Notes under the pieces: model-generated
Database searches by the model: none
What the model saw: the letters and a program-made list of their open reading frames with translations, nothing else
What the model was told of the DNA's origin: nothing
In this document: positions 34,053-41,885 of the stretch, one piece after another
Layout: every line of letters starts with the position of its first letter
How positions within the stretch are numbered: the first letter of the stretch is position 1
NCBI GenBank assembly: GCA_035633215.1
Contig: DASQFI010000074.1
Span: forward strand, 1 to 64,000
DNA length: 64,000 nt
Direction: 5' to 3'
From: DASQFI01 sp035633215
Lineage (GTDB): Bacteria; Acidobacteriota; Vicinamibacteria; Vicinamibacterales; SCN-69-37
Made by a program: the position numbers and the translations under genes

Positions 34053-35048
34053 GTGATGGACTGCCGCGAACGAGCATCGCAAGTGAGCCGCGCGAGCGGC
34101 CGCCTTCGCGTCGAAGGCGCTTCGGCAAGCCTCGCCGGAGCCGCGGCGGAGGCGGGCCGGACGACGTCCCCCGGTCAGGATTGCCGCGCGCCGACGGCGC
34201 GCCCGCCGGAGCGGAGCGGGGATCATGGGGTCCCCGCGAGCGACGGCGAGAGGGGGTCCGGCGGGACGAAGTCCCCCGGACAAGAAATAAACCGGCGCGC
34301 GTTTCTCGAGCAGGCCGGGCGGTTCATCATCCTGACGGGCGCCGCGTCGCTCGCGTGGGACTACGTGCTCGCCGGCACGCCGCAGGCCGCCCCCAACTAC
34401 GTCGCCACCGATCACTGGTGGGGCATGATCATCGACATCGACAAGTGCATCGGGTGCGGCAACTGCGTGCGCGCGTGCAAGGCCGAGAACGACGTTCCCA
34501 CCGACGAGCCTGGCTGCTACCGCACATGGGTCGAGCGCTATCAGGTCCGGCCGAACGACATGGAGCATCCGATCGTCGACTCGCCCAATGGAGCCTACGA
34601 CGGGTTTCCCGAGATCGACAAGCCCGGCGACGGCGTCAAGGTCTTCTTCGTCCCGAAGCTCTGCAACCACTGCGCGCACTCGCCGTGCGTGCAGGTCTGT
34701 CCGGTCGGCGCGACCTTCGAGAGCCCCGACGGCGTCGTCCTCGTCGACAAGGACCGGTGCCTGGGGTGCCGCTACTGCGTTCAGGCATGCCCCTACGGCT
34801 GCCGGTACATCGATCCGCGGACGCACACCGTCGACAAGTGCACGCTCTGTTATCACCGGATTACCAAGGGCCTCACGACGGCCTGCTGCGAGGCGTGTCC
34901 GACGGGGGCGCGGCAGCTCGTCGACCTCAAAAACCCCGCGGACCCGGTGCACGAGTTCATGCGCACGCACAAGGTGCACGTGCTGAAGCCGAACCTGGCC
35001 ACCGGAGCCAAGGCGTTCTACAGCGGGCTCGACGGCTCGGTCAGATAG
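34053..35048 (+). CDS. Tat-type four-cluster ferredoxin subunit (HybA/PsrB/NrfC-like)
   Basis: A 331-residue protein. Its body has four cysteine clusters for [4Fe-4S] centres: CIGCGNCVRACKAEN, CNHCAHSPCVQVCPVGAT, CLGCRYCVQACPYGC, and CTLCYH with CCEACPTGAR. A twin-arginine signal (NRRAFLEQAGRFIILTGAAS) begins at residue 80, so an unusual 79-residue stretch precedes it. That stretch is encoded by a palindrome-rich repeat (34088-34285) open in this frame, and there is no start codon between the repeat and the Tat motif. Initiation must be at the GTG or ATG at 34053/34056 or the GTG at 34083. Adjacent NrfD and tetraheme genes indicate a quinone-linked complex. Confidence 0.9.
   Translation: MMDCRERASQVSRASGRLRVEGASASLAGAAAEAGRTTSPGQDCRAPTARPPERSGDHGVPASDGERGSGGTKSPGQEINRRAFLEQAGRFIILTGAASLAWDYVLAGTPQAAPNYVATDHWWGMIIDIDKCIGCGNCVRACKAENDVPTDEPGCYRTWVERYQVRPNDMEHPIVDSPNGAYDGFPEIDKPGDGVKVFFVPKLCNHCAHSPCVQVCPVGATFESPDGVVLVDKDRCLGCRYCVQACPYGCRYIDPRTHTVDKCTLCYHRITKGLTTACCEACPTGARQLVDLKNPADPVHEFMRTHKVHVLKPNLATGAKAFYSGLDGSVR
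34088..34285. repeat. palindrome-rich repeat inserted in frame in the ferredoxin gene
   Basis: About 200 bases of extreme GC content made of successive inverted repeats: CGCCTTCG-CG-CGAAGGCG near 34101-34119, GCGCGCCGACGGCGCGC near 34186-34202, GGGGATCATGGGGTCCCC near 34218-34235, and two copies of a GGnCGACGnnGTCCCCCGG unit near 34157-34173 and 34256-34279. The layout resembles interspersed REP/BIME-type elements. It keeps an open frame of Ser, Gly, Arg and Pro-rich residues between the start codon and the Tat signal of the ferredoxin subunit. Confidence 0.6.
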
Positions 35049-35057
35049 AGGACACTC

Positions 35058-36233
35058 ATGCCTGGCGTCGACGGATTCATCTATCCGAACGAAGTCGAGC
35101 TCCAGTGGAGCGTGCTGATCGTCTTGTATCCGTTCCTCACGGGACTGGTGGCCGGCGCGTTCATCCTGGCGTCGCTCGAGCGGGTCTTCAACGTCGCCGC
35201 GGTGCGGCCGACCTACCGGTTGGCGCTCCTCACCGCCCTGGCGTTCCTGCTCGTCGCCCCGCTGCCCTTGCAGATGCACCTCGGGCATCCCGAGCGGTCG
35301 TTCTCGATGTACTTGACGCCGCACCGCGAGTCGGCGATGGCCATGTTCGGGTTTGTCTATCTCTGGTACCTCATGGCGGTGCTGGTGCTCGAGATCTGGT
35401 TCGACTACCGCAAGGACCTGGTCCTGGCCTGGCGCGCGAGCCGGGGCCTGAAGCGCAAGCTCTACGGCGTGGCGACGCTCTGGTCCGACAACATCAGCGA
35501 GAAGGCGCTGCGCGTCGACGATCGGATTGGCCGGTTCATCACGATTGTCGGCATTCCCTCGGCGTTCCTGCTCCACGGCTACGTCGGCTTCATCTTCGGG
35601 TCGGTCAAAGCCAACCCGTGGTGGTCCACGCCGCTGATGCCGGTGGTGTTCCTGTTTTCGGCGATCGTCTCGGGCATCGCGCTCGTGTTGTTGATCTACA
35701 TGGCGCTCTGCCGGATTCGACGCGTGGCGATCGACATGCCTTGCGTCGACACCATCGCCCGGTACCTCTTTTACGCGTTCCTCATCGACTTCTCACTCGA
35801 AATGCTCGACCTGATTCACCGCCTGTACGAGGCGGATGAATCGCTCCGCGCGCTCGACTTCATGGTGAAGACCCGGCTCTTCGTGTCCCAGATCGTGCTG
35901 CAGATTCTCCTCGGCACGCTCCTGCCGATTGCCCTGCTCGCCATGGTCCAGTTACTGCGTTTCAGCGAGCGCACGCGCCGGGCGATCTACGCCGCGGCCG
36001 GCGCCCTCACGCTCGTCGGCATTCTGGCCATGCGCTGGAACGTCGTCATCGGCGGTCAGCTCTTCTCGAAGAGCTTCCTCGGCTACACGACGTACAAGAT
36101 GAGCTTCGCGACGCGCGAAGGCCTTTTGCCGGCGATTCTGATCCTGATTCTGCCGTTCGTGATCCTCGCCGTCCTGATCAAGGTGCTTCCGCCGTGGACG
36201 GGGGGCGGCGAAGAGAAACCTGTCAAGGCATAA
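35058..36233 (+). CDS. NrfD/PsrC-type integral membrane quinone-interacting subunit
   Basis: A 391-residue protein with about eight to nine membrane helices, starting QWSVLIVLYPFLTGLVAGAF and containing the family segment PLPLQMHLGHPERSF. GAGG lies upstream of the ATG at 35058, nine bases after the ferredoxin stop. NrfD-type subunits bind quinone and pass electrons to the ferredoxin partner; no molybdenum or other catalytic subunit is adjacent, so the tetraheme cytochrome is the likely exit. HybB of hydrogenase-2 is a relative, and a link to the hydrogenase 5 kb away cannot be excluded. Its last codons overlap a repetitive hairpin. Confidence 0.92.
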   Translation: MPGVDGFIYPNEVELQWSVLIVLYPFLTGLVAGAFILASLERVFNVAAVRPTYRLALLTALAFLLVAPLPLQMHLGHPERSFSMYLTPHRESAMAMFGFVYLWYLMAVLVLEIWFDYRKDLVLAWRASRGLKRKLYGVATLWSDNISEKALRVDDRIGRFITIVGIPSAFLLHGYVGFIFGSVKANPWWSTPLMPVVFLFSAIVSGIALVLLIYMALCRIRRVAIDMPCVDTIARYLFYAFLIDFSLEMLDLIHRLYEADESLRALDFMVKTRLFVSQIVLQILLGTLLPIALLAMVQLLRFSERTRRAIYAAAGALTLVGILAMRWNVVIGGQLFSKSFLGYTTYKMSFATREGLLPAILILILPFVILAVLIKVLPPWTGGGEEKPVKA

Positions 36234-36313
36234 GGCAGAAGGCACAAGGCAAAAGCCAGGGAGGCTGCTGCCGCCATTTCTGCCTTTGCCTTCTGACTTT
36301 TGCCTTTTGACTT
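36222..36313. repeat. heptameric AAGGCA-type inverted repeat behind the NrfD gene
   Basis: The left arm (36222-36258) is a run of about five degenerate 7-base units of the form nAAGGCA. The right arm (36279-36313) is a run of their complements (TGCCTTn). The arms could fold into an imperfect stem of about 35 bp with a 20-base loop. The left arm includes the stop codon of the NrfD gene, and the element ends 15 bases before the next gene. It may act as a terminator or mRNA-stabilising hairpin. Confidence 0.6.
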
Positions 36314-36327
36314 GCCGTGAGGGCACC

Positions 36328-38022
36328 ATGTCCGACCGGATTTCCCGCGTCGAGGCTCGGCTGCAGCAGGTCGATGAGGCCGTCGCGTGTCTGGCGCGGC
36401 GTCTCGAGGCGCTCGAAGACAGACTGCGACCCGCAGATGCCCCGATCGTGGGCGGGTCAGCTCCGGCAACCGCCGCGACCCTTCCGTCAGCATCGCTGCG
36501 GCGCGCCGATCATGTCGTCGTACTGCAGCTGGTCGGGCGAACGCTCATAGTGTTGGGCGGAGCGTACCTGCTGCGGGCGCTGACCCAATCGGGCCAGATC
36601 TCGACACCGGCCGGGGTCGTCCTCGGACTGCTCTATGCCGGCGTCTGGCTCGCGGCAGCGGATCGCGCGGCGGCCGCGAGCGCGCTGTTCTACGGCCTGG
36701 CGGCCGTGCTCGTCGCACTGCCCATTGTCTGGGAAGGCTCGACCCGGTTCCAGTTGCTGTCGCCCATCGCCGGCGCGATCACACTTGCGGCCGTGATCGC
36801 CCTCACGTTGGGCGTGGCGTGGCATCGCCAATTGAGGATGCTGGCGCTCACGGTTGCCGCAGCGACTTTCGTGATCTCGGTGGCACTCGCCGCCCAGGTC
36901 GGACAGCCGGTGACATTCGCGGCCGTGCTGCTGGGGTTCGCGGCGATGTCACTCTGGGTCGCGTACCAGCGGAGATGGATGGGGCTCGCGGTGCTGACGG
37001 CGCTGGCCATCGACGTCGTCCTGGTCGCGCTCGCCGTGCGCGCGTCGGTGGTTCCGCCGCGGGATCCGGCGATTTCCGTGCTCGCCCTGCAAGCCGCGTT
37101 CGTCGGCGTCTACCTGGCGTCGTTCGCGGTGCGATCGCTGGTCGTCCGGCAGCCGCTCGGAGGGTTCGAGTTCGCCCAGGCGGCGCTGGCCCTCGCGGTC
37201 GGACTGGGGGGCGCCGTCATGGTCACGCGCGCCAACGGGCTGCCGTTCAGCGTCGTTGGGACGGCGGCGGCGATCGGAGCGGTGGCCGCCTACACCGCGG
37301 CGTTTACGCCCTTGCTTGCGCGGCGAGCCTCAATCTCGGGATGGTATTTCTTCAGCTCACTCGGCCTCGTGCTCGCCGTCATCGCAGGTTTCTTGCTGCT
37401 TCCCCGCTCGGCGGTTGTCATCACCCTGGGCGCTGGCGCGATCGCCAGCACGGCCGAGCGAACACCCGCGCGCGTCCGGACCCTGACGGTCCATAGCGCG
37501 ATCACCTTGGTGGCGGCCGGCTACGCGTCCGGCCTGTTCTCACTCATGGCGGCGGTCTGGCTGACGACCCTCACCGAATGGCCGCCGCTCCCGACTCCAG
37601 CCTGGACCGTGATGGCAGCGGCGCTTCTCTGCTTTGTGATCGCCAGTCTCGGCGCGACCAACTCGGACAGGGTGGTGTCTTTCGTACGCACGCTCTTCGG
37701 CGCGTTGGTTGTCGCGGGCCTCTGCAGCGTCCTCATCCTGCAGGCAGGCCCTGGACTCATCGGCGCTGCGCCTGACGCCGGCGGCCTTGCGACGCTGAAG
37801 TCGATCGTCCTCGCTGCGGCCGCGGTGCTCCTGGCCTGGACGCGCCGCGTGTCCCAACTGGCTGAGCTCAGCCGCCTCACGTATCCGCTGCTCATTGCGG
37901 GCGGGTTAAAGATTCTTCTGGAGGATCTGGCGTCCTCGCGTCCAGCGACCCTGTTCGTGGCGTTCGCGCTCTATGGAGCGGCGCTGATTCTGGCGCCGCG
38001 TGTGCTGAAATCACGTCTCTGA
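36328..38022 (+). CDS. large polytopic membrane protein (DUF2339-like)
   Basis: A 564-residue protein with an N-terminal coiled coil (SRVEARLQQVDEAVACLARR) followed by about fourteen hydrophobic helices. The ATG at 36328 follows a GTGAGGG ribosome binding site; fourteen upstream codons fall in the repeat. The coiled-coil start and the helix-rich body with LGGAYLLRAL resemble DUF2339 membrane proteins, whose function is unknown. It is separated from the NrfD operon only by the repeat and may be co-transcribed. Confidence 0.72.
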   Translation: MSDRISRVEARLQQVDEAVACLARRLEALEDRLRPADAPIVGGSAPATAATLPSASLRRADHVVVLQLVGRTLIVLGGAYLLRALTQSGQISTPAGVVLGLLYAGVWLAAADRAAAASALFYGLAAVLVALPIVWEGSTRFQLLSPIAGAITLAAVIALTLGVAWHRQLRMLALTVAAATFVISVALAAQVGQPVTFAAVLLGFAAMSLWVAYQRRWMGLAVLTALAIDVVLVALAVRASVVPPRDPAISVLALQAAFVGVYLASFAVRSLVVRQPLGGFEFAQAALALAVGLGGAVMVTRANGLPFSVVGTAAAIGAVAAYTAAFTPLLARRASISGWYFFSSLGLVLAVIAGFLLLPRSAVVITLGAGAIASTAERTPARVRTLTVHSAITLVAAGYASGLFSLMAAVWLTTLTEWPPLPTPAWTVMAAALLCFVIASLGATNSDRVVSFVRTLFGALVVAGLCSVLILQAGPGLIGAAPDAGGLATLKSIVLAAAAVLLAWTRRVSQLAELSRLTYPLLIAGGLKILLEDLASSRPATLFVAFALYGAALILAPRVLKSRL

Positions 38023-38170
38023 TCGGGATCGTCGGCCTTCTAAGCCGAGGGCGCACGACTTCGGAGGGGCGAATGCCAGGCGATGATGCAGGAACGGGTG
38101 AACGAGCGTGGCGAAAGTTCCCAAACGCTGCGGACGTTGATCGTTACGGATTTGAATAAGCACGAGCCCG

Positions 38171-38854
38171 TCATGCATGCGTTACAGCAGTAGAGTCGGC
38201 TTGGTCGGTTGGAGCGTGCTCCGACCACTTCTGGGAGCCGAGATAGCCGACCCCAACCAGGAGCAGCACCGAACCCAGGTTTGAAATCAGGTTGATCGCC
38301 AGGTTGGTTGCCGGACCGCTCGGCGCGATTAAGACGTTTCCGACAACCATCCAGAGCCCCGAGGTCGGCAACACATAACCGACCCAGCGCGGCTGCACAC
38401 GTCCCCGGATGAATGGGATCGCGAGAAGCACAGCCCCTACAAACCAGGCGACCGGTCCAGCGACAAAGGCGACGACGAACCCCAAAGGCAGGGGCGTAGA
38501 GGCGGCGACCAAGGAAGGCGCTGTGTCGGCCAACCACGGCAGCACAAGCACGCTGTAAAGAGTTAGGAACACACCCAAGAACATCCATGACGAGGCGAGG
38601 AGCACGACTCCAACCATGCCGAGCCAACCGGTCGCGCCGGCCATTCGCGCATACATCCCCGGCAGTCCCAGGAGCACCAGCGCGGCACCCGCCGCGCCGA
38701 GCGCGTTGATCGGCACCCAGAGCAGTTCTTTCGCGAAGGTGGCGGGGTCAGGACCAGCAGTGATCACGGACCTTGCCACAATGTGGACAATGAATGCGAC
38801 AGCACCGACGAAGAGGCTCAATCCGCTGATTCGGAAGATCTGCAAGCTCGTCAT
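38171..38854 (-). CDS. hypothetical six-helix membrane protein
   Basis: A 227-residue protein with about six hydrophobic helices, beginning MTSLQIFRISGLSLFVGAVA. The ATG at 38854 is preferred because GAGG lies eight bases before it; a GTG six codons upstream is the alternative. The overall pattern recalls DUF4386-like proteins but is not diagnostic. The 148 bases between it and the convergent DUF2339-like gene contain nothing I can name. Confidence 0.6.
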   Translation of the reverse strand: MTSLQIFRISGLSLFVGAVAFIVHIVARSVITAGPDPATFAKELLWVPINALGAAGAALVLLGLPGMYARMAGATGWLGMVGVVLLASSWMFLGVFLTLYSVLVLPWLADTAPSLVAASTPLPLGFVVAFVAGPVAWFVGAVLLAIPFIRGRVQPRWVGYVLPTSGLWMVVGNVLIAPSGPATNLAINLISNLGSVLLLVGVGYLGSQKWSEHAPTDQADSTAVTHA

Positions 38855-38962
38855 GCTCCCGGCCTCGAACACTCGAACATAGGAAAAAACGCCCTCTGGA
38901 AACGGCCTTGTCCGGTTCCCCGCCGACCACGTGTCTTCTCAGCCGGATGTCGTCCGCTCGCT

Positions 38963-39844
38963 TCAGGCGGAGCGTTGCCCCGGTACATACCAGACGGGGC
39001 ACGGCGCCCGGTGCAGAACCGCACGCGACGTGTCGCGGCTGAACCAGCGGCGCAACGGCGCTCGGGTGTGTTCACCCATGACGATGCAAGCCGCTTCAAG
39101 CCGGGATGCAACCTCCGTGATGCCCCGTGCGGCGTTGCCGTCTTCGACATGAACGCGCGTGCGCTGGATGAGGTCGTTCGGAATGAGCGCGAGTAGCCGT
39201 CGGCTCGTCTCCCTCATGGTGCCGGCGCGCTCGTCAGTCTTCGTCGCACCGTGCGGAAGGAAATGCAGCAGGTGGAGCTCGATTGGCAGCACGCGAGCCA
39301 GCTCGAAGGCGAGCTCCACAGCCGCTCGTGACTCTGGCGTGAGATCCGTCGGCACGACGACGACCTGGGGCCGGCCGACGGCCGCGGCAAAACTCGACGC
39401 GTCGCTCTCGGCGTGCGGTTCGTGCAGAGCGATCACCGCCAGCTTCCCACGCCCGAGCACCTGCTCTGTGACGGAAATATGGTCTTCGTCCGTGGTGCCG
39501 TGCGAACTCAGGACCACCAGGTCTGCACCGACGGCTTCGGCGACCGACAGGACCGCCGCCGACGGTTGCCCGTGTGTCACGCGCGCTTCCGCCTGCACCA
39601 GGCCCGACAGGCGGGCCAGGATTTCACCCAGTTCCTGTTCGACGACAGCCTGGGAGTCAGTGGGGTGTTCGGCCGCCCACATCCAGCCGACGCTCGCGCC
39701 CACGGGAGCAGTGACACGATTGCGGTGCAGTACAAGGCGAGCGCCGAACGCCCTGCAGAGATCGACGGCCAAAGTGATCTGGCGGCCCGTCGCGGGCGAA
39801 GAGTCCACCGAGCAGAGAACGGTTCGCAGCCGGAGCAATGGCAT
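38963..39844 (-). CDS. tandem universal stress protein
   Basis: A 293-residue protein with two UspA domains. The first has the strand LRTVLCSVDSSPATGRQITL and ends LGRGKLAVIALHEP; the second starts VVVVPTDLTPESRAAVELAF and ends LHRAPCPVWYV. The ATP-binding G-2X-G-9X-G(S/T) motif is degenerate in the second domain (MGEHTRAPLRRWFSRDTSRA), so nucleotide binding is doubtful. The ATG at 39844 has GGGAGG directly adjacent, so a start at the GTG at 39883 is possible. The small gene upstream on the same strand probably belongs to the same operon. Confidence 0.85.
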   Translation of the reverse strand: MPLLRLRTVLCSVDSSPATGRQITLAVDLCRAFGARLVLHRNRVTAPVGASVGWMWAAEHPTDSQAVVEQELGEILARLSGLVQAEARVTHGQPSAAVLSVAEAVGADLVVLSSHGTTDEDHISVTEQVLGRGKLAVIALHEPHAESDASSFAAAVGRPQVVVVPTDLTPESRAAVELAFELARVLPIELHLLHFLPHGATKTDERAGTMRETSRRLLALIPNDLIQRTRVHVEDGNAARGITEVASRLEAACIVMGEHTRAPLRRWFSRDTSRAVLHRAPCPVWYVPGQRSA

Positions 39845-39925
39845 CCTCCCTGGATGTTCCGCCTCGGCTGGGCCAGGACACACGATCGAGCCACGGCTGC
39901 CTGGCCGATCACCAGGATCCCGCCG

Positions 39926-40153
39926 CTACTCGTGAATGTCGTGCAGGTAGTGCGCCCTCATTTCGACTTCAGCCAGCTTCGTCGACGCGTACACGGAGGC
40001 TTCCTTCAGCAGCGCCTCGCGCTCCCGCTCAGGCAGCTCGGCCAGTTTCTGATCGTCGACCCCCCGCGCGTGGACGAACGTGTCGATGAGCGCCCGCTCC
40101 AGATCGGCCAGCGGAGCCCGGAGCATGCGTCCCTCCAGTCGTTCAGCGCTCAT
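39926..40153 (-). CDS. 75-residue charged helical protein
   Basis: A short protein (MSAERLEGRMLRAPLADLER at the start, ending MRAHYLHDIHE) predicted to be all-helical and highly charged. No domain recognised. It is first in line before the universal stress protein, and a near-consensus sigma-54 site lies 78-94 bases upstream (40231-40247), divergent from the hydrogenase promoter. Co-regulation with the hydrogenase is an inference from that arrangement. Confidence 0.65.
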   Translation of the reverse strand: MSAERLEGRMLRAPLADLERALIDTFVHARGVDDQKLAELPEREREALLKEASVYASTKLAEVEMRAHYLHDIHE

Positions 40154-40230
40154 TCCTGACTCCCCTCCGTCGATCGGAGGCCGGAAGGATTACGGCTTAC
40201 TCGACATGCGGACTTTCCCTGCTTATCGGG

Positions 40231-40247
40231 AGCAAGTGCCATGCCAC
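40231..40247 (-). promoter_or_regulatory. sigma-54 promoter of the 75-aa protein and stress-protein operon
   Basis: The minus strand reads GTGGCATGGCACTTGCT: GG and GC at RpoN spacing, the TGGCA block and a complete TTGCT. The predicted start near 40220 gives a 67-base leader to the ATG at 40153. Confidence 0.7.
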
Positions 40248-40488
40248 GCGCTCGAACCGTCCATGAACACGGCAGGTATTCGTTCTGCGCTGCGTTGGCT
40301 GTGGGCCGTCATGGACGCGGAGCCTTTCACGAGCTCCTCGAGGCCGAAAGCGTCACGTCCACGCGACTGGCCCGCCCAGGCATCGACGCGGCAGGGCTCC
40401 TCTGTGGAATAGTCCGCACGAGCCCCCGAAATTCTCAGCAACGACGGTGTGCTGTACGGGCCCGTAGCGCGCCAGATCCCGCGCCAGA

Positions 40489-40505
40489 CTGGCTCGGTGC
40501 TTGCA
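40489..40505 (+). promoter_or_regulatory. sigma-54 promoter of the hydrogenase operon
   Basis: CTGGCTCGGTGCTTGCA differs from YTGGCACG-N4-TTGCW at one position (T for A). Predicted start near 40516, 93 bases before the small membrane-protein gene that opens the operon. Sigma-54 control of uptake hydrogenases is well documented in Proteobacteria (for example with HoxA/HupR activators). No such activator gene is seen in the window. Confidence 0.72.
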
Positions 40506-40608
40506 CCTGCGGGCGCGTGGATCTTCACCTCGCATTCCGGTCTGACCGTGGCAGTGAACTGACGCGACGAGGGAGTTTCCCCGCGCGTCGTCACGCGGAG
40601 TCATTCGG

Positions 40609-40770
40609 ATGAGACGACACCACGAGGAGCTTGCGGCGGCACCATTACTCGTGCCGGCGCTGTCGGCGCTCGTTCCAATAAGCATCGCGCTGTGGGTACG
40701 TCTCAAGGGGTGGCGCAAGAAGCACGCAAGCGGTGACGGACGCCAGGAGAGCCCGAGAGGTGACCGATGA
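40609..40770 (+). CDS. 53-residue single-span membrane protein opening the hydrogenase operon
   Basis: MRRHHEELAAAPLLVPALSA opens a protein with one hydrophobic helix (about residues 10-30) and a basic tail. Its stop overlaps the start codon of the hydrogenase small-subunit gene as ATGA (40767-40770), so translation is likely coupled. It follows the sigma-54 site by about 100 bases. No family recognised. It may be an assembly or membrane-anchoring factor of the hydrogenase; that is inference. Confidence 0.6.
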   Translation: MRRHHEELAAAPLLVPALSALVPISIALWVRLKGWRKKHASGDGRQESPRGDR

Positions 40771-41885
40771 GGAACCAACACGGATGGCTGGCGGCTGAGC
40801 TCGAGCGCCACGGCGTATCGCGGCGCGAGTTCCTGGGGTTTTGCGTGACGATGGCGTCAGCGCTCGCGCTGCCGGATAAGGCGGCGGCGCAGATCGCGCG
40901 CGCCATGCTCAAGGCCGAGAAGCCGGTGCTCATCTGGCTCGAGTTTCAGGATTGCGCGGGCAACACGGAGTCGTTCCTGCGCGCCAGCCGGCCGACCGCG
41001 GCCGAAGTGATCCTCGACATCCTGTCGGTCGACTACCACGAGACGATCATGGCGGCCGCCGGCTCTCAGGCCGAACAGAACCGCGATCGGACCGTGAAGG
41101 AGAGAGCCGGCGGCTACATCGCGGTCGTCGAAGGCTCGATTCCGACCGGCGCCAACGGCGCCTACTGCACGATCGGCGGCCGCGCGGCCCTCGACATTGC
41201 GCGCGAGGTGTGCGGCAAGGCGATGGCCACAATCGCCATCGGCACCTGCGCGACCTATGGCGGGCTCCCTGCCGCAGCGCCGAACCCGACCGGCGCGCTC
41301 GGTGTCGCCGACGCCGTGCCTGGCGTCAGGAACCTCATCAATCTGTCCGCCTGTCCCGCCAACGTCGAGAATCTCACCGCGCTGCTCGTTCACTACATCA
41401 CCTTCAAGCAGTGGCCGGCGCTCGATCACTATCGCCGACCGCTATTTGCCTACGGCAAGTCGATTCACGACGGTTGCGAACGGCGGGCGCACTACGATGC
41501 CGGCCAGTACGTCGAACAGTGGGGCGATGCAGGGCACCGCGCCGGCTACTGCCTCTACAAGATGGGCTGCAAGGGGCCCGTGGCGTTCCAGAACTGCCCC
41601 CACATCAAGTGGAACAGCGGGACCAACTGGCCGATCGGCTGCGGGCATCCCTGCATCGGCTGTTCCGAACCCAACTTCTGGGACACGATGACGCCCTTCT
41701 ACAAGCACCTTCCGGGCGTGCCCGGCTTCGGCGTCGCGTCGGACATCGACAAGGTTGGCCTCTACGCGACGGTTGGCGTCGGCGCGGCGTTCGCGGCTCA
41801 TGGACTGATTCAAGTCGCCAAGCGGGTCGGTCGCAAATACGAACCCGTGGCGCCCAAAACGACGAAAGACGGAGGCGCATCATGA
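40767..41885 (+). CDS. hyaA: [NiFe] uptake hydrogenase small subunit, with an Asn at a proximal-cluster ligand position
   Basis: A 372-residue electron-transfer subunit. A twin-arginine signal (SRREFLGFCVTMASALALP) begins at residue 18. Cluster motifs follow: QDCAGNTESFLRA (C63, N66), GTCATYGG, ACPAN, IHDGCERRAHYDAG, CLYKMGCKGP and GCGHPCIGC. In typical group 1 enzymes the first motif is ECTGCTE, with both cysteines holding the proximal [4Fe-4S] cluster; here the second is Asn66. A C-terminal helix near 330-350 (GVGAAFAAHGLIQVAK) would anchor it in the membrane. The stop overlaps the large-subunit start. Confidence 0.94.
   Translation: MRNQHGWLAAELERHGVSRREFLGFCVTMASALALPDKAAAQIARAMLKAEKPVLIWLEFQDCAGNTESFLRASRPTAAEVILDILSVDYHETIMAAAGSQAEQNRDRTVKERAGGYIAVVEGSIPTGANGAYCTIGGRAALDIAREVCGKAMATIAIGTCATYGGLPAAAPNPTGALGVADAVPGVRNLINLSACPANVENLTALLVHYITFKQWPALDHYRRPLFAYGKSIHDGCERRAHYDAGQYVEQWGDAGHRAGYCLYKMGCKGPVAFQNCPHIKWNSGTNWPIGCGHPCIGCSEPNFWDTMTPFYKHLPGVPGFGVASDIDKVGLYATVGVGAAFAAHGLIQVAKRVGRKYEPVAPKTTKDGGAS

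Larger units (their letters stand above)
40154..40608. other. divergent control region of the hydrogenase and stress-protein operons
   Basis: About 455 bases without a supported gene. It holds two sigma-54-type sites facing outward (40231-40247 minus, 40489-40505 plus), which leaves about 240 bases between them for activator binding. Open frames on both strands have no recognisable features and overlap these sites. No clear enhancer repeat was identified by eye. Confidence 0.55.

Noticed and set aside
40154..40608. Open frames on both strands upstream of the hydrogenase operon (40223-40594 minus, 40241-40612 plus)
   Set aside because: No start signals or domains, and they overlap the two sigma-54 sites; treated as regulatory DNA.
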